Shown here: positions 8,571 through 19,700 of the stretch, piece after piece | Layout of the letters: each line of letters opens with the position of its first letter | Numbering within the stretch: position 1 is the stretch's first letter | NCBI GenBank assembly: GCA_945860865.1 | Contig: CAMARW010000008.1 | Location: 1-64,000 of the forward strand | Source: Chitinophaga pinensis | Lineage (GTDB): Bacteria > Bacteroidota > Bacteroidia > UKL13-3 | Direction of reading: 5' to 3' | Length of the DNA: 64,000 nucleotides | The notes under the pieces: model-generated | The model's input: the letters and a program-made list of their open reading frames with translations, nothing else | What the model was told of the DNA's origin: nothing | The model's database searches: none | Program-made: the position numbers and the translations under genes

Positions 8571-11500
8571 ATGTCTTTGAAAAAAGAACAAAAAATAAAA
8601 GCGAATTTCACCAAAATCCGCATTGGCTTAGCGTCTCCTGAAAGTATCTTAACCAAATCTTTTGGCGAGGTAACCAAGCCTGAAACTATTAACTACCGCT
8701 CTTTCAAGCCTGAAATGGGTGGTTTGTTTTGCGAAAGAATCTTCGGTCCAATCAAAGATTACGAATGTCATTGTGGTAAATACAAACGTATTCGCTATAA
8801 AGGAATCGTGTGCGACCGTTGCGGTGTGGAAGTTACAGAAAAGAAAGTTAGACGTGAGCGCATGGGGCACATCAATTTGGTGGTTCCAGTTGCCCATATT
8901 TGGTATTTCCGCTCTTTGCCTAATAAAATTGGTTATTTATTAGGTTTACCATCCAAGAAATTGGATATGGTGGTTTATTATGAGCGCTATTTGGTTTGCC
9001 AACCTGGTATTAAAGCCAATGATGGTGTGGCTAATCTAGACTTATTATCTGAAGAAGAGTATTTAGATATTTTAGATACTTTACCAAAAGATAACCAGCA
9101 TTTAGATGATAACGATCCTAACAAGTTTATCGCTAAAATGGGTGGTGAAGCATTATGGTTTATGCTTTCTCGCATAGATTTAGATGCTTTGAGTTTTGAC
9201 TTACGTATTAAAGCAAGTACTGAAACTTCTCAACAACGTAAAAACGAAGCTTTAAAGCGTTTGAAGGTAATTGAAGGTTTCCGTAACTCTCAACGTCATG
9301 GCGATAACCGCCCTGAATGGATGGTAGTTAAAATCCTTCCTGTAATTCCACCAGAATTACGTCCGTTAGTTCCATTAGAAGGTGGTCGTTTTGCTACTTC
9401 AGATTTAAATGATTTATACCGTCGTGTAATCATTCGTAATAACCGTTTAAAGCGTTTAATGGAAATTAAAGCGCCAGAAGTTATTTTACGTAATGAGAAG
9501 CGTATGTTACAAGAAGCGGTAGATTCTCTTTTTGATAATACTCGTCGTGTAAGTGCTGTAAAAACAGAAGGAAATCGTCCGTTAAAATCTTTGAGTGATA
9601 TGCTTAAAGGAAAGCAAGGTCGTTTCCGTCAAAATTTATTAGGTAAACGTGTAGATTACTCTGGCCGTTCGGTTATTGTGGTTGGTCCGAACCTAAAATT
9701 GCACGAATGTGGTATCCCTAAAAACATGGCCGCTGAATTATTCAAGCCTTTTGTAATTAGGAAATTATTAGAGCGTGGTATTGTAAAAACAGTAAAATCT
9801 GCTAAGAAATTAGTAGACCGCAAAGAAGCCATCATCTGGGATATCTTAGAAAATATTTTAAAGGGTCACCCAGTATTACTTAACCGTGCACCAACGTTAC
9901 ATAGATTGGGTATCCAAGCTTTCCAACCTAAATTGGTTGAGGGTAAAGCTATTCAATTACACCCATTGGTTTGTACAGGTTTTAATGCGGATTTTGACGG
10001 TGACCAGATGGCTGTTCACGTGCCATTAGGTAACGCAGCTGTTTTAGAAGCTCAATTATTAATGTTGGCTCCTAATAACATCTTAAACCCTGCCAATGGT
10101 GCGCCTATTACGGTTCCATCTCAGGACATGGTTTTAGGATTATATTACATCACCAAAGGTCGTAAGAGTACACCAGAGCATGTTATTAAAGGCGAAGGTT
10201 TGCGTTTTTACTCATCAGAAGAAGCAATTATTGCTTATAATGAAGGTAAAGTAGATTTGCACGCTTGGGTTAAATGTAAGGTTAGGGTAACTGAAAATGG
10301 CGAGTTGGTTCAGCGCGTTATTGACACTACCATGGGAAGAATTATCTTTAACCAGGTAGTACCTGCCGCTCATGAATACATCAACGAACTTTTAACCAAG
10401 AAATCTTTAAGAGATATTATTGGTAATATGTACAAAAGAGTGGGACAAGATTTTTGCGCTCATTTCTTAGATGATATTAAGTACTTAGGATTCCAATATG
10501 CTTTCCGTGGAGGTTTGTCTTTTAACTTGTCTTATGTAAATATTCCAGATGAGAAGGAAGTATTTATTAAGCAAGCTCAAGCAGAGGTGGATGAGATTTG
10601 GGATAACTATAACAATGGTTTTATTACCAACAACGAGCGTTACAACCAGGTAATTGATATCTGGACACGTATCAACTCAAGATTGGCTGATACCTTGTTA
10701 AAGCAGTTAAAAGAAGACCAACAAGGATTTAATCCTGTTTATATGATGTTGGATTCTGGTGCAAGGGGTTCTAAAGAACAAATTCGCCAGTTGGGTGGTA
10801 TGAGGGGATTGATGGCAAAACCACAAAAGAATTTAAGTGGTGGAACCGGAGAGATCATTGAAAACCCAATTTTATCTAACTTCAAAGAAGGTCTTTCTGT
10901 AATTGAATACTTTATTTCTACGCACGGTGCGCGTAAAGGTTTGGCGGATACGGCTTTAAAAACTGCGGATGCGGGTTATTTAACTAGAAGGTTACATGAT
11001 GTTGCGCAAGATGTAGTGGTAAGCGAAGATGATTGTGGAACTTTACGTGGTATTCCAATTAGTGCATTAAAGGATAATGAAGAGGTTGTAGAACCATTAT
11101 ACGAACGTATCTTGGGTAGAACCAGTGTGCATGATATTTATGATCCAATGTCTGGCAATTTAATTGTAAAAGCTGGATTCGAGATTTTTGAAGAAGAAGC
11201 ACAATTAATTGAAGATTCTCCAATTGAAATAGTTGAAATACGCTCTGCATTAACTTGCGAAACCAGATATGGTATTTGTAGCAAATGTTATGGAAGAAGT
11301 ATGTCAACCGGCAGAAAATCTCAAAGAGGTGATGCAGTAGGTGTGGTAGCAGCTCAGTCTATTGGTGAGCCAGGAACACAGTTAACTTTACGTACTTTCC
11401 ACGTGGGTGGTACGGCTTCTAATATTGCTTCTGAATCTCAGTTGGTAGCTAAATTTGCTGGTATTCTAGAGTTTGAAGAGATTAGAACTACTGATCTTAA

Positions 11501-12851
11501 AAATGAAGAAGGTAAAATGGATTCAGTGGTTATTGGTCGCCAAGGTGAAATACGTATATTAGATCAAAAATCGCGCAGTCCTATTATTACAATCAATATT
11601 CCTTACGGTGCTCATTTAAAAGTTAAGAACGGTCAGCTAGTAGAAAAAGGCGAACCAATCTGTGCTTGGGATCCATACAATGCGGTAATTATTTCTGAGT
11701 TTACAGGTAAGGTTTCGTTTGAAAACATTATCGAAAATGTAAACTACAAGGAAGAATCTGATGAGCAAACCGGACACAAAGAAAAGGTAATTGTTGAGAG
11801 TAGAGATAAAACTAAGATTCCTTCGATTATTGTTTCTGAGGGTAAAGACAAAGATTTTAAAGAATATAATTTACCAGTAGGAGCGCATATCATTGTTGAA
11901 AACGGACATAAAATTAAAGCGGGTGAAATTCTAGTTAAGATTCCACGTGTTTTAGGAAAAACAAGAGATATTACGGGTGGTTTACCGCGTGTAACCGAAT
12001 TGTTTGAAGCGCGTAATCCATCAAACCCAGCTATCGTAACAGAAATTGATGGGGTAGTTACTTTTGGTGGTATCAAACGTGGTAACCGTGAGATCATGAT
12101 TTCTTCTAAAGATGGTGAACAAAAGAAATATTTGGTGCCACTTTCTAAGCATATCTTAGTGCAAGAAAATGACTTCGTAAAAGCTGGTTCATCGCTTTCA
12201 GATGGTTCAATTTCTCCGCAAGATATTTTAAGAATTGAAGGACCTTTAGCTGTTCAACGTTATATTCTTAATGGTATCATGGAGGTTTATCGTTTGCAGG
12301 GTGTAAAAATCAACGATAAGCACGTTGAGGTTATCATTCGTCAAATGATGAAACACATTGAAATCGTGGATCCAGGTGATACCACTTTCTTAGAAGGTGA
12401 ATTTGTTAGTCGTTGGGATCTAAAACAAGCGAATGATTGGATTTACGATAAGAAAGTAGTTTTAGATGCAGGCGATTCAGCAAATGTAAAACCAGGTCAG
12501 ATTATCAGTATTCGTAAATTACGCGATGAAAACTCTCAGTTAAAGCGTAAAGATATGCGTTTGGTTGAGGTTAAAGATGCACAACCTGCTACGGTTAGTC
12601 AGATTATTATGGGTATTACCAAAGCCAGTTTGGGTACACATAGTTTTATGAGTGCTGCTTCTTTCCAGGAAACAACCAAAGTGTTAAACGAAGCTGCTAT
12701 CTCTGGAAAAGTAGACCGCATGTTGGGATTAAAAGAAAACGTTATTGTTGGACATTTAATTCCTGCTGGTACAGGTTTGCGCGACTACGAGAAGTTGGTT
12801 GTAGGTTCAAAAGAAGAATACGATCTATTAATGGCTTCGAAAGAAGATTAA
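8571..12851 (+). CDS. rpoC: DNA-directed RNA polymerase subunit beta'
   Basis: This is the catalytic beta' subunit, 1426 residues from the ATG at 8571. An in-frame TTG at 8529 would add 14 residues translated from the intergenic hairpin and is rejected. The N-terminal zinc site [20 protein letters not shown], the magnesium-binding NADFDGDQM, the bridge-helix region and the second zinc site ([12 protein letters not shown]) are all visible. The C-terminus is conserved ([11 protein letters not shown]). A strong terminator follows 21 bp after the stop. Confidence 0.99.
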   Translation: MSLKKEQKIKANFTKIRIGLASPESILTKSFGEVTKPETINYRSFKPEMGGLFCERIFGPIKDYECHCGKYKRIRYKGIVCDRCGVEVTEKKVRRERMGHINLVVPVAHIWYFRSLPNKIGYLLGLPSKKLDMVVYYERYLVCQPGIKANDGVANLDLLSEEEYLDILDTLPKDNQHLDDNDPNKFIAKMGGEALWFMLSRIDLDALSFDLRIKASTETSQQRKNEALKRLKVIEGFRNSQRHGDNRPEWMVVKILPVIPPELRPLVPLEGGRFATSDLNDLYRRVIIRNNRLKRLMEIKAPEVILRNEKRMLQEAVDSLFDNTRRVSAVKTEGNRPLKSLSDMLKGKQGRFRQNLLGKRVDYSGRSVIVVGPNLKLHECGIPKNMAAELFKPFVIRKLLERGIVKTVKSAKKLVDRKEAIIWDILENILKGHPVLLNRAPTLHRLGIQAFQPKLVEGKAIQLHPLVCTGFNADFDGDQMAVHVPLGNAAVLEAQLLMLAPNNILNPANGAPITVPSQDMVLGLYYITKGRKSTPEHVIKGEGLRFYSSEEAIIAYNEGKVDLHAWVKCKVRVTENGELVQRVIDTTMGRIIFNQVVPAAHEYINELLTKKSLRDIIGNMYKRVGQDFCAHFLDDIKYLGFQYAFRGGLSFNLSYVNIPDEKEVFIKQAQAEVDEIWDNYNNGFITNNERYNQVIDIWTRINSRLADTLLKQLKEDQQGFNPVYMMLDSGARGSKEQIRQLGGMRGLMAKPQKNLSGGTGEIIENPILSNFKEGLSVIEYFISTHGARKGLADTALKTADAGYLTRRLHDVAQDVVVSEDDCGTLRGIPISALKDNEEVVEPLYERILGRTSVHDIYDPMSGNLIVKAGFEIFEEEAQLIEDSPIEIVEIRSALTCETRYGICSKCYGRSMSTGRKSQRGDAVGVVAAQSIGEPGTQLTLRTFHVGGTASNIASESQLVAKFAGILEFEEIRTTDLKNEEGKMDSVVIGRQGEIRILDQKSRSPIITINIPYGAHLKVKNGQLVEKGEPICAWDPYNAVIISEFTGKVSFENIIENVNYKEESDEQTGHKEKVIVESRDKTKIPSIIVSEGKDKDFKEYNLPVGAHIIVENGHKIKAGEILVKIPRVLGKTRDITGGLPRVTELFEARNPSNPAIVTEIDGVVTFGGIKRGNREIMISSKDGEQKKYLVPLSKHILVQENDFVKAGSSLSDGSISPQDILRIEGPLAVQRYILNGIMEVYRLQGVKINDKHVEVIIRQMMKHIEIVDPGDTTFLEGEFVSRWDLKQANDWIYDKKVVLDAGDSANVKPGQIISIRKLRDENSQLKRKDMRLVEVKDAQPATVSQIIMGITKASLGTHSFMSAASFQETTKVLNEAAISGKVDRMLGLKENVIVGHLIPAGTGLRDYEKLVVGSKEEYDLLMASKED

Positions 12852-12872
12852 TTATTTGTAACTTATACCTTA

Positions 12873-12909
12873 AACGGCCTCCACCAAAAGTGGGGGCCGT
12901 TTATTTTTA
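12873..12909 (+). terminator. Intrinsic terminator of the tuf-rpoC gene block
   Basis: AAACGGCCTCCAC at 12873-12885 pairs with GTGGGGGCCGTTT at 12891-12903 (one T-G wobble) around a CAAAA loop. A T-rich tail TTTATTTTT follows. It is the first convincing terminator in the window and closes the ribosomal/RNA polymerase operon. Confidence 0.93.
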
Positions 12910-12967
12910 AAATGGGTTAATTATAGGCCCTAAATAATTTATTGATTTATTAAGCAGTTCACTGATA

Positions 12968-14020
12968 ATGGAAAATTTGGTTCAAACAAAACTCACGCAT
13001 TATGCTTCAAAGGCAGGTTGCGGATGTAAAATTGCCCCAGCAGATTTAGAAAAAATTCTTGCAGAAAAAAGTGATTCGTCGTTCAAAGAGCTTTTGGTTG
13101 GTAACCAGAGTAATGACGATGCCGCTGTTTGGGATATTGGATCTGGTTTGGGAATTATAAATACGGTTGATTTTTTTATGCCTATAGTGGATGATGCCTA
13201 TGATTTTGGCAGAATTGCCGCTGCAAATGCCATTAGTGATGTGTATGCTATGGGTGGCAAACCGCTTTTTGCCAATGCCTTGCTGGGTTGGCCCATTGAA
13301 GTTTTACCGCCTGTATTGGCGCAGGAAGTGTTAAAAGGTGCACGCCAAATTTGTAAAGAGGCGGGTATTCCGCTAGCAGGCGGACATAGTATAGATAGTA
13401 AAGAGCCCATTTTTGGTTTAAGTGTTACAGGTTCAGTTAACATCGAACAATTAAAAAGAAACAATACCCCTCAGGTTGGTGATTTTTTATTTTTAAGCAA
13501 GCCCCTCGGAACGGGCATAATGGGAACTGCCATAAAACGTGGTTTAGCTGATGAGGTTCACGCTAAATTAACTATTGAATCTATGTGTAAACTCAATGAT
13601 TTGGGTTTATCATTAGCTGCCATGCCGGGTGTTCATGCCCTTACCGATGTGACAGGTTTTGGCTTAATTGGTCATTTATTAGAAATGTGTGGGAGTGATT
13701 TTTCGGCAGATTTGTATTGGGATTCTGTGCCTAGATTTGATTTTTTAAGTGATTATTTGGCTCAAAATATTATCCCAGATAATACATATAAGAACTGGAA
13801 TGCTTGGGAAAATAAGGTGGAAGGCATCATAGATATGTTACCGTTTCAAATTTTAAACGACCCACAAACAAGTGGTGGTTTATTGTTTGCCCTTTCAGCA
13901 GACGATGTTCCTGCTATACAACAATTGTTTCAATCTCAGCAGATAGAGAATATCCAACCTATAGGAAGAATCACTGAACGTAAAAACAAAGTAATACACG
14001 TATTGCCAAACCGCGGATAA
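12968..14020 (+). CDS. selD: Selenide, water dikinase (selenophosphate synthetase)
   Basis: SelD makes selenophosphate from selenide and ATP, the selenium donor for selenocysteine and for 2-selenouridine in tRNA. The 350-residue protein has the active-site segment KAGCGCK with Cys18 and Lys21 (the E. coli Cys17/Lys20 pair). The ATP/Mg blocks NDDAAVWD, TDFFMPIVDDAYDFGRIAAANAISD and AGGHSID, and the closing DPQTSGGLL, also follow the family. No selA, selB, selC or mnmH lies in the window, so which selenium use it serves is unknown. The stop codon overlaps a REP-like palindrome. Confidence 0.97.
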   Translation: MENLVQTKLTHYASKAGCGCKIAPADLEKILAEKSDSSFKELLVGNQSNDDAAVWDIGSGLGIINTVDFFMPIVDDAYDFGRIAAANAISDVYAMGGKPLFANALLGWPIEVLPPVLAQEVLKGARQICKEAGIPLAGGHSIDSKEPIFGLSVTGSVNIEQLKRNNTPQVGDFLFLSKPLGTGIMGTAIKRGLADEVHAKLTIESMCKLNDLGLSLAAMPGVHALTDVTGFGLIGHLLEMCGSDFSADLYWDSVPRFDFLSDYLAQNIIPDNTYKNWNAWENKVEGIIDMLPFQILNDPQTSGGLLFALSADDVPAIQQLFQSQQIENIQPIGRITERKNKVIHVLPNRG

Positions 14021-14028
14021 TTATCCGC
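14013..14028. repeat. REP-like palindrome overlapping the selD stop codon
   Basis: GCGGATAATTATCCGC is a perfect 16-bp palindrome covering the selD TAA. It shares the GCGGAT/ATCCGC arms and a following CCC with the three palindromes in the REP-associated transposase gene near 32.6 kb. It may be a REP element or simply part of the selD mRNA end. Confidence 0.5.
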
Positions 14029-14120
14029 CCCTTGCGCTGCGCTCACCTCAACCACAAAAATTTCTCTACCCACAAAATTTTCCCTATTATTTACTAAATT
14101 GCTTTCCCTAATAAAATGAT

Positions 14121-15980
14121 ATGAAAGGATTATTCTTGTTTGTAATAGCCAGTTTTTGCTTGGCACTTCATTTAAATGCGCAATCAGATAAAGGTTTTAG
14201 TTGCCAATCTCAAATGCTTTATACTCCTCGTGGGGCCAAAATTGTATTGGCAGATTTGCCTGCCCTGCCAGAGGCGCATATCATTTTAAAAAAGGCCTTA
14301 CCGGCACCGTTAAACTCGGTTCAGACCAAAAAACAGGAGTTAGATAGGTTGAGATTACAGGCACAAAAAACACAAAGTTTGCAGAAAAAAAGTGGTGCTC
14401 CTGCTCCTTTGGTTGGTAGAAATTTTAACGCCAACGTTACCAACGGAACGCCCAACGATAATGATTATGCCATAGGTAATAATGGGATGATGTTAAGTTG
14501 TGTTAATTCTAATATTCTTATATTAAATGATACTGGAAGAGCCTTGGTTCAGCGCTCTTTGTCGGTTTTTGGCAGTGCCCTTGGGCCCTTAAATAGAACT
14601 TACGATCCACGAGCTATTTATGATCCAATTGCGGATAGGTTTATTGTAGTTTATCTGCAAGGAAGTACCAGCGCGGATACGCGTATTATTGTTGGTTTTT
14701 CTGAAACCAATGATCCTACCAAGGGCTGGAACTTATACCAGATTCCTGGCAATATAACAGGCGATAGCAGCTGGAGTGATTACCCGATTATCTCTTTGAG
14801 TAAAACAGAATTATTTATTACAGTTAATCGTTTAAAAGATAATGCGGGTTGGCAAGATGGTTTTATAGAGTCTTATATTTGGCAGGTAGAAACTAATGGT
14901 GGTTACCAAGGCGATACTTTGGTTCAAAAAGTTTATAGAGATATTAAATATAATAATAAACCTGTTTGGAGTATTTGTCCTGCCAAAGGTGGATCAAACC
15001 TGCATGGTCCAGAGATGTATTTTCTTTCTCACAGGCCATCCGATTTAAACAATGATACTGTTTTTGTTCACTACATAAACAATACGATTGCCTCTGGGAA
15101 GGCTGAGCTAGGTATGCGGGTTTTGAAGAACCCTCAGCCATATGGATTGCAGCCAAATGCGCTTATGCCCAATGGTAAAAAGCTGCAAACCAACGATGCC
15201 CGTGTACTAAGTGCCATGTATGAAGGTGGCGTAATTTATTATGTGGGCAATACCATTAATCCCAATAATTTTAGTCCGTCTATTTATTTTGGCAGAATAC
15301 ATGATATTTGGACCAACACGCCGCGCTTGGAAGGGGAGATAATTAGTTCAGATTCTCTAGATTTAGGTTACCCAAGTATTGCTTATGTGGGAACGGGTAA
15401 TAATGGCGATCATAGCAGTATGATTACCTTTTCGCATGTTTCCGACAAGCATTTTCCGGGCACTTCTGTAGTTTATGTGGATAGAGATTTTAGGGTTTCG
15501 GCACCTGTTTTTGTGAAGCGGGGCGAAGGGAATATTAATTTAATATTTGATAGCGTGCAGCGCTGGGGCGATTATACAGGCATTCAAAAGAAATACAATG
15601 AACTGGGCGTGGCTTGGTTAAGTGGATCGTGGGGTACTAACACAGGCCAAAACAGAACATGGATTGGCAAGGTAAGTAATACAGATCCAGCTATGGGCAT
15701 TGCTTCTTCAGAGGTTTTGGTTCAAGCAGGTAAGATGTATCCAAATCCTGCTTCTGAGCAGTTAACTTTTGAATTTGAAAGTACTCAAAAAACCTTGTTA
15801 GGAATAGAGATAATGAGTTTAGATGGCAGCACTAAAAAGTTGTTAGCCAAAGAATGGGCTAAGCCGGGTTTAAACCAATTACAGATAAATACACAAGATA
15901 TTCCAACGGGTATTTATGTTATAAATTTAGTAAACGATGAAGGCATCCAATATACTTTTAAGTGCATGGTTAGGCATTAG
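14121..15980 (+). CDS. Secreted protein with a T9SS type A C-terminal sorting domain
   Basis: The 619-residue protein has a Sec signal peptide (MKGLFLFVIASFCLALHLNA, cleavage after NAQ likely). It ends with a type IX sorting domain beginning MYPNPASEQLTFEF and closing FKCMVRH, so it should be exported and either anchored or released at the cell surface. The middle (about residues 90-520) has the look of a beta-propeller-like extracellular domain, but I recognise no enzyme motif. Its last 44 bp overlap the start of a small lipoprotein gene. Function is unknown. Confidence 0.85.
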   Translation: MKGLFLFVIASFCLALHLNAQSDKGFSCQSQMLYTPRGAKIVLADLPALPEAHIILKKALPAPLNSVQTKKQELDRLRLQAQKTQSLQKKSGAPAPLVGRNFNANVTNGTPNDNDYAIGNNGMMLSCVNSNILILNDTGRALVQRSLSVFGSALGPLNRTYDPRAIYDPIADRFIVVYLQGSTSADTRIIVGFSETNDPTKGWNLYQIPGNITGDSSWSDYPIISLSKTELFITVNRLKDNAGWQDGFIESYIWQVETNGGYQGDTLVQKVYRDIKYNNKPVWSICPAKGGSNLHGPEMYFLSHRPSDLNNDTVFVHYINNTIASGKAELGMRVLKNPQPYGLQPNALMPNGKKLQTNDARVLSAMYEGGVIYYVGNTINPNNFSPSIYFGRIHDIWTNTPRLEGEIISSDSLDLGYPSIAYVGTGNNGDHSSMITFSHVSDKHFPGTSVVYVDRDFRVSAPVFVKRGEGNINLIFDSVQRWGDYTGIQKKYNELGVAWLSGSWGTNTGQNRTWIGKVSNTDPAMGIASSEVLVQAGKMYPNPASEQLTFEFESTQKTLLGIEIMSLDGSTKKLLAKEWAKPGLNQLQINTQDIPTGIYVINLVNDEGIQYTFKCMVRH

Positions 15981-16140
15981 TTTGCTCATGCTTTTTTCTT
16001 GTTGCATGCCGCTTAAGCAAAAGAAAGAAATTTTGCCCGAGCAAGTATATCCCAAACCAGTGATGGAAAATCAAACAGATTCTCTTAAAAACTATTTAGA
16101 TGTTGAAAGGGAGAGGCGCAGGAATCAAGGAAAAGAATAA
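15937..16140 (+). CDS. Small lipoprotein overlapping the T9SS gene
   Basis: This 67-residue protein has a textbook lipoprotein signal: MKASN, then a hydrophobic stretch and the lipobox LMLFSC(C). The charged tail contains DVERERRRNQGKE. The ATG at 15937 lies inside the preceding gene in another frame. It is preferred because it supplies a complete n-region with lysine ahead of the hydrophobic core. Later ATGs would leave too short a signal. The function is unknown, and the gene ends 22 bp before the convergent waaA. Confidence 0.65.
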   Translation: MKASNILLSAWLGISLLMLFSCCMPLKQKKEILPEQVYPKPVMENQTDSLKNYLDVERERRRNQGKE

Positions 16141-16162
16141 GGGAAGTGTAATTATTTTGTGA

Positions 16163-17422
16163 TTATAAATAAGGCTGAATATGCGCCATAACGCGGTTGG
16201 TTGCTCCGGCATTTTCTGCCACAAATTGGCGGCATTTTACAGCCTTTTCTAGGCGTGCTTCAGGCTTAGTTAAATTGGTTTGCAACCATTGGTTAAATTG
16301 TTTCTGATCATTAATGGCAGTAGCTAAGCCTAATGAAACCAATTCTTGTGCTTCAGGAAATCGCTTTAGTTTTGGGCCAAACGCAATTGGCATTCCGAAA
16401 GCGCAGGGCTCTAAAGAATTGTGCAAGCCATTTTCCCAGAATCCACCACCTACAAAAGCCAAATCGCCAAATCTATATAAGCGGGCTAAATAACCCATGC
16501 TATCAATTATTAAGATGCTAAATTTATTCCATTCTGTTTGTGCCGAAACCTGCGAGTATCTGATGGTTTTGTTTAAGAACATATTTTCTATTTCCATTAT
16601 GCGTTTTTCGTTCACAAAATGGGGCGCAATAATCGTTTTAAATGGGGTGCTGTTTGAACCCAAAAATTGAGCTAATAAAGTTTCTTCTTGGGTGTAAGAG
16701 CTGCCTAAAATGAGGGTGGTTTGATTGTTTTTAAAATCAGCAATAAACGGTATACTTTCTAGTTTAGTTGCGTAATCTTTTACCCTGTCGTAGCGGTTGT
16801 CTCCGCTATGGCTGTTTAGGTTCAGGCCAAAAGAATTGAGGAGCGTTTGCGTATTTTTATTTTGGCAAAAAATATGGGTAAACAATGCCAAGGTGCTTCG
16901 TTGAAAAACAGCCCATTTTTTAAAGAATATTTGTTGGGGTCTAAACTGCGCGGCTATTAAAAAAACAGGAATTTTTTGATTATGTAGGGCTTGTAAATAG
17001 TGATGCCAAAAATCGTATTTTACCCAAATAGCTATATTGGGTTGTATGGTTTGAACCCAAAGCGCCGCTTTCTTTTTAGACTCAAAAGGGAGGTATAAAA
17101 AAGTATCTACTGCAGGGTCGTTTTGTTTGGCTAAAAAGCCTGAAGGGGAGAAGAAGCTCACTACAATTTTACAATCGGGTTTTGCTTGTTTTAGCGCTAA
17201 CATGAGCGGTTTTCCTTGCTCAAACTCACCCAAAGATGAAACATGAAACCAAATGGTGAAATCTTTCGGATTTATATTAGATTGCCAGAGTAGGGGCCAA
17301 GCTTTTTGTTGCGCTTGCGCCAATAGTTTTGCACGCTCATTAAAAGGAGCAAGCATTTTAACCAGCACAAAATAGGCTTGGGTAGATAAGGTATACCAAA
17401 AATAACCCAAACGTTTTTTCAT
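16163..17422 (-). CDS. waaA: 3-deoxy-D-manno-octulosonic acid (KDO) transferase
   Basis: WaaA adds KDO to lipid A precursor at the cytoplasmic face of the inner membrane. The 419-residue protein has an N-terminal hydrophobic anchor and the family blocks FHVSSLGEFEQGKPL, IWVKYDFWHHY, LILGSSYTQEE (start of the second GT-B domain) and FVGGGFWENGLHNSLEPCAFGMP, which contains the donor-binding glutamate. It starts 2 bp after the stop of the upstream outer-membrane gene, so the two are cotranscribed. Confidence 0.95.
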   Translation of the reverse strand: MKKRLGYFWYTLSTQAYFVLVKMLAPFNERAKLLAQAQQKAWPLLWQSNINPKDFTIWFHVSSLGEFEQGKPLMLALKQAKPDCKIVVSFFSPSGFLAKQNDPAVDTFLYLPFESKKKAALWVQTIQPNIAIWVKYDFWHHYLQALHNQKIPVFLIAAQFRPQQIFFKKWAVFQRSTLALFTHIFCQNKNTQTLLNSFGLNLNSHSGDNRYDRVKDYATKLESIPFIADFKNNQTTLILGSSYTQEETLLAQFLGSNSTPFKTIIAPHFVNEKRIMEIENMFLNKTIRYSQVSAQTEWNKFSILIIDSMGYLARLYRFGDLAFVGGGFWENGLHNSLEPCAFGMPIAFGPKLKRFPEAQELVSLGLATAINDQKQFNQWLQTNLTKPEARLEKAVKCRQFVAENAGATNRVMAHIQPYL

Positions 17423-17424
17423 TT

Positions 17425-18198
17425 TTACTTAAATTGAAATTCGTTTTCGTCTTTGGTATTCATATAAATTGGAATCATCCAGCCAAAGCGAAAAGAAACG
17501 CTTTGATCCAATTTAACACCTTTATCTTCTTTCATTTCATCGTAGTTAAATCCCCTTCTATTAAATGTTTGAGCCTGCATAAACTCTATACCTGCATAGA
17601 AGTTGATAAGCCTATTTACACTCTGGTGGTTGTAGCCAATAAATTGGTTAAAAGATACGCCATTACTCAATCTATCGTAGCCTTTTGCGTAATTTTCATC
17701 AAGCTGCGGAATATTTTTTTCATTCAGATTAATGCCTATTTTATGTTGCAGAAAACCGATTCCACCTTTTAATAAAATACCTGAGTTCATGTTTTTTTTA
17801 TTCCATGCAAAAACACGACCTCCTTGCAAATAGAAGGATAAACCGCGCATGTTAACTTTATAGTTGCCCGGATTTCCGCTGGCCGAAGAGATATAACCTC
17901 CGCTGGTAACTAATTGGTCTAAAATACTTGTTGCTCTGATATCGCTTCCGAACAAAAAGTTACCCTCACCACTCAAAACCCAATTGTTTTTGGTTTTGAG
18001 CATTCCACCAAAACCAACGCTGCTGTAATCTCCAAATGTTTTAGCATAATCTCCTCCCAAGCGATGGTAATTATACAAGAATTGTAAGTTGAATATTTTG
18101 TTACTAAATAAATATTTATCTCTTGTTTGGCTTGATCCTAAAGATGGTTTTAGGAAAAATAGGATACCTAAAAAAAGCAGTTTTTGTGCCGTATTCAT
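17425..18198 (-). CDS. Predicted outer-membrane beta-barrel protein, upstream of waaA
   Basis: The 257-residue protein has a signal peptide (MNTAQKLLFLGILFFLKPSLGSSQ). Alternating polar/aromatic strands (for example YSSVGFGGMLKTKNNWVLSGEGNF and FRFGWMIPIYMN) are typical of a small outer-membrane barrel. No named family is recognised. It is cotranscribed with waaA, so an envelope role is plausible. A -7 box, TATATTTG, sits 5 bp before the ATG, suggesting a very short or absent leader. Confidence 0.7.
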   Translation of the reverse strand: MNTAQKLLFLGILFFLKPSLGSSQTRDKYLFSNKIFNLQFLYNYHRLGGDYAKTFGDYSSVGFGGMLKTKNNWVLSGEGNFLFGSDIRATSILDQLVTSGGYISSASGNPGNYKVNMRGLSFYLQGGRVFAWNKKNMNSGILLKGGIGFLQHKIGINLNEKNIPQLDENYAKGYDRLSNGVSFNQFIGYNHQSVNRLINFYAGIEFMQAQTFNRRGFNYDEMKEDKGVKLDQSVSFRFGWMIPIYMNTKDENEFQFK

Positions 18199-18203
18199 GA
18201 GTT

Positions 18204-18211
18204 CAAATATA
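18204..18211 (-). promoter_or_regulatory. -7 promoter box (TATATTTG) for the outer-membrane gene/waaA operon
   Basis: On the minus strand TATATTTG fits the Bacteroidota -7 consensus TAnnTTTG and lies 5 bp upstream of the ATG at 18198. No TTG is found at the ideal 19-bp spacing. If used, the transcript would be essentially leaderless. Confidence 0.5.
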
Positions 18212-18371
18212 GGTAGATTCTAAAAAATAATATACAATGGTTAAAATCACTGCATTTTATTCATTAGTATTTTCTATTTTTGCCTGCTTAAATAGCCTAA
18301 AGATTAAGTAATTGTTAGGACTAGTTAGGTTTAAAAATGTATAAAAGCTCAAGAAATAAATAAAATTAACT

Positions 18372-19700
18372 ATGAAAATTGTTGTTATTGGTACCGGTTA
18401 TGTTGGCCTTGTAACGGGAACATGTTTTGCAGAAGTAGGCATTGATGTTGTATGTATTGATGTTGATACAAAAAAAATAGATAATTTAAAAAAAGGCATT
18501 ATGCCTATTTATGAGCCAGGATTAGAAGAAATGGTATTACGCAATTACGAAAAGGGTCGTTTGCAATTTTCTACTAATCTGGGTGAGAATCTTCAAGATG
18601 CAGATGTAGCTTTTATTGCTGTTGGCACACCTCCAGGTGAGGATGGCTCTGCAGATTTAAAATATGTAATTGGAGTAGCTAAAGAAATTGGTTCACACAT
18701 AAATGGCCATATTGTAGTAGTTACCAAAAGTACTGTGCCAGTAGGTACAGCAGAGAGAGTAAAAGAGGCCGTTAAACTTGAATTAGAAAAACGTAATTTG
18801 CAAACTGAGTTTGATGTGGCTTCTAACCCCGAGTTTTTAAAAGAAGGTGCAGCTATTGAAGACTTTTTAAAACCAGACCGTATTGTAGTTGGTGTTGAAA
18901 CCAAACGTGCAGAAGATGTAATGCGTAAATTATATAAGCCATTTTTATTAAATGGACATCCAATTATTTTCATGGATGTACCAAGTGCAGAAATGACAAA
19001 ATACGCAGCAAACGCGATGCTGGCTACTAAGATTAGTTTTATGAACGACATTGCTAATCTTTGCGAAATAATGGGTGCTGATGTAAATTTAGTGCGTAAA
19101 GGAATTGGCAGTGATCCTCGTATTGGAAATAGATTTATTTACCCAGGTATTGGGTATGGTGGCTCATGTTTTCCAAAGGATGTGAAAGCACTTATAAGAA
19201 CGGCCAATGACAATGGACATTCTATGCGTATCTTACAAGCTGTTGAGGATGTAAATGAAGATCAAAAAAGTGTATTGTTTAATAAGGTTTCAGCACATTT
19301 TAAAGGCGACTTGAAGGGCAAAAATTTTGCTATGTGGGGATTGTCTTTTAAGCCTAAAACAGATGATATGCGTGAGGCTCCTTCTTTAGTTATTATAGAG
19401 AAATTGTTGCATGCAGGTGCCAACGTTAAAGCATACGATCCAGTGGCTATGCATGAAGCTAAAAAAGATTTAGGCGAGCAAATTGAATATTGCAAAGATC
19501 CTAATGATGCATTGATTGATGCTGATGCCCTTTTAATAGTAACAGAATGGCCTGAATTTAGAACACCAAACTTTAAGGTAATGGGTAAATTAATGAAGGA
19601 CAAAACTGTGTTCGATGGAAGAAACATATATGATTTAGAGGAAATGAAAGAACATGGATTTGCCTATTATTGCATTGGCGTTAATACAATAAAAAAATGA
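18372..19700 (+). CDS. ugd: UDP-glucose 6-dehydrogenase
   Basis: Ugd oxidises UDP-glucose to UDP-glucuronate with two NAD. The 442-residue protein has the Rossmann motif [10 protein letters not shown] at residues 7-16, the central substrate region with [14 protein letters not shown], and the catalytic cysteine in GGSCFPKD (Cys266). Its stop overlaps the start of the next gene by 4 bp (ATGA), so UDP-glucuronate passes straight to the decarboxylase. The region upstream contains TATTTTTG, a possible -7 box at 18275-18282. Confidence 0.97.
   Translation: MKIVVIGTGYVGLVTGTCFAEVGIDVVCIDVDTKKIDNLKKGIMPIYEPGLEEMVLRNYEKGRLQFSTNLGENLQDADVAFIAVGTPPGEDGSADLKYVIGVAKEIGSHINGHIVVVTKSTVPVGTAERVKEAVKLELEKRNLQTEFDVASNPEFLKEGAAIEDFLKPDRIVVGVETKRAEDVMRKLYKPFLLNGHPIIFMDVPSAEMTKYAANAMLATKISFMNDIANLCEIMGADVNLVRKGIGSDPRIGNRFIYPGIGYGGSCFPKDVKALIRTANDNGHSMRILQAVEDVNEDQKSVLFNKVSAHFKGDLKGKNFAMWGLSFKPKTDDMREAPSLVIIEKLLHAGANVKAYDPVAMHEAKKDLGEQIEYCKDPNDALIDADALLIVTEWPEFRTPNFKVMGKLMKDKTVFDGRNIYDLEEMKEHGFAYYCIGVNTIKK

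Noticed and set aside
12968..14020. An in-frame TGA (selenocysteine) in selD
   Set aside because: The active-site residue is an ordinary Cys codon and no internal stop is present.
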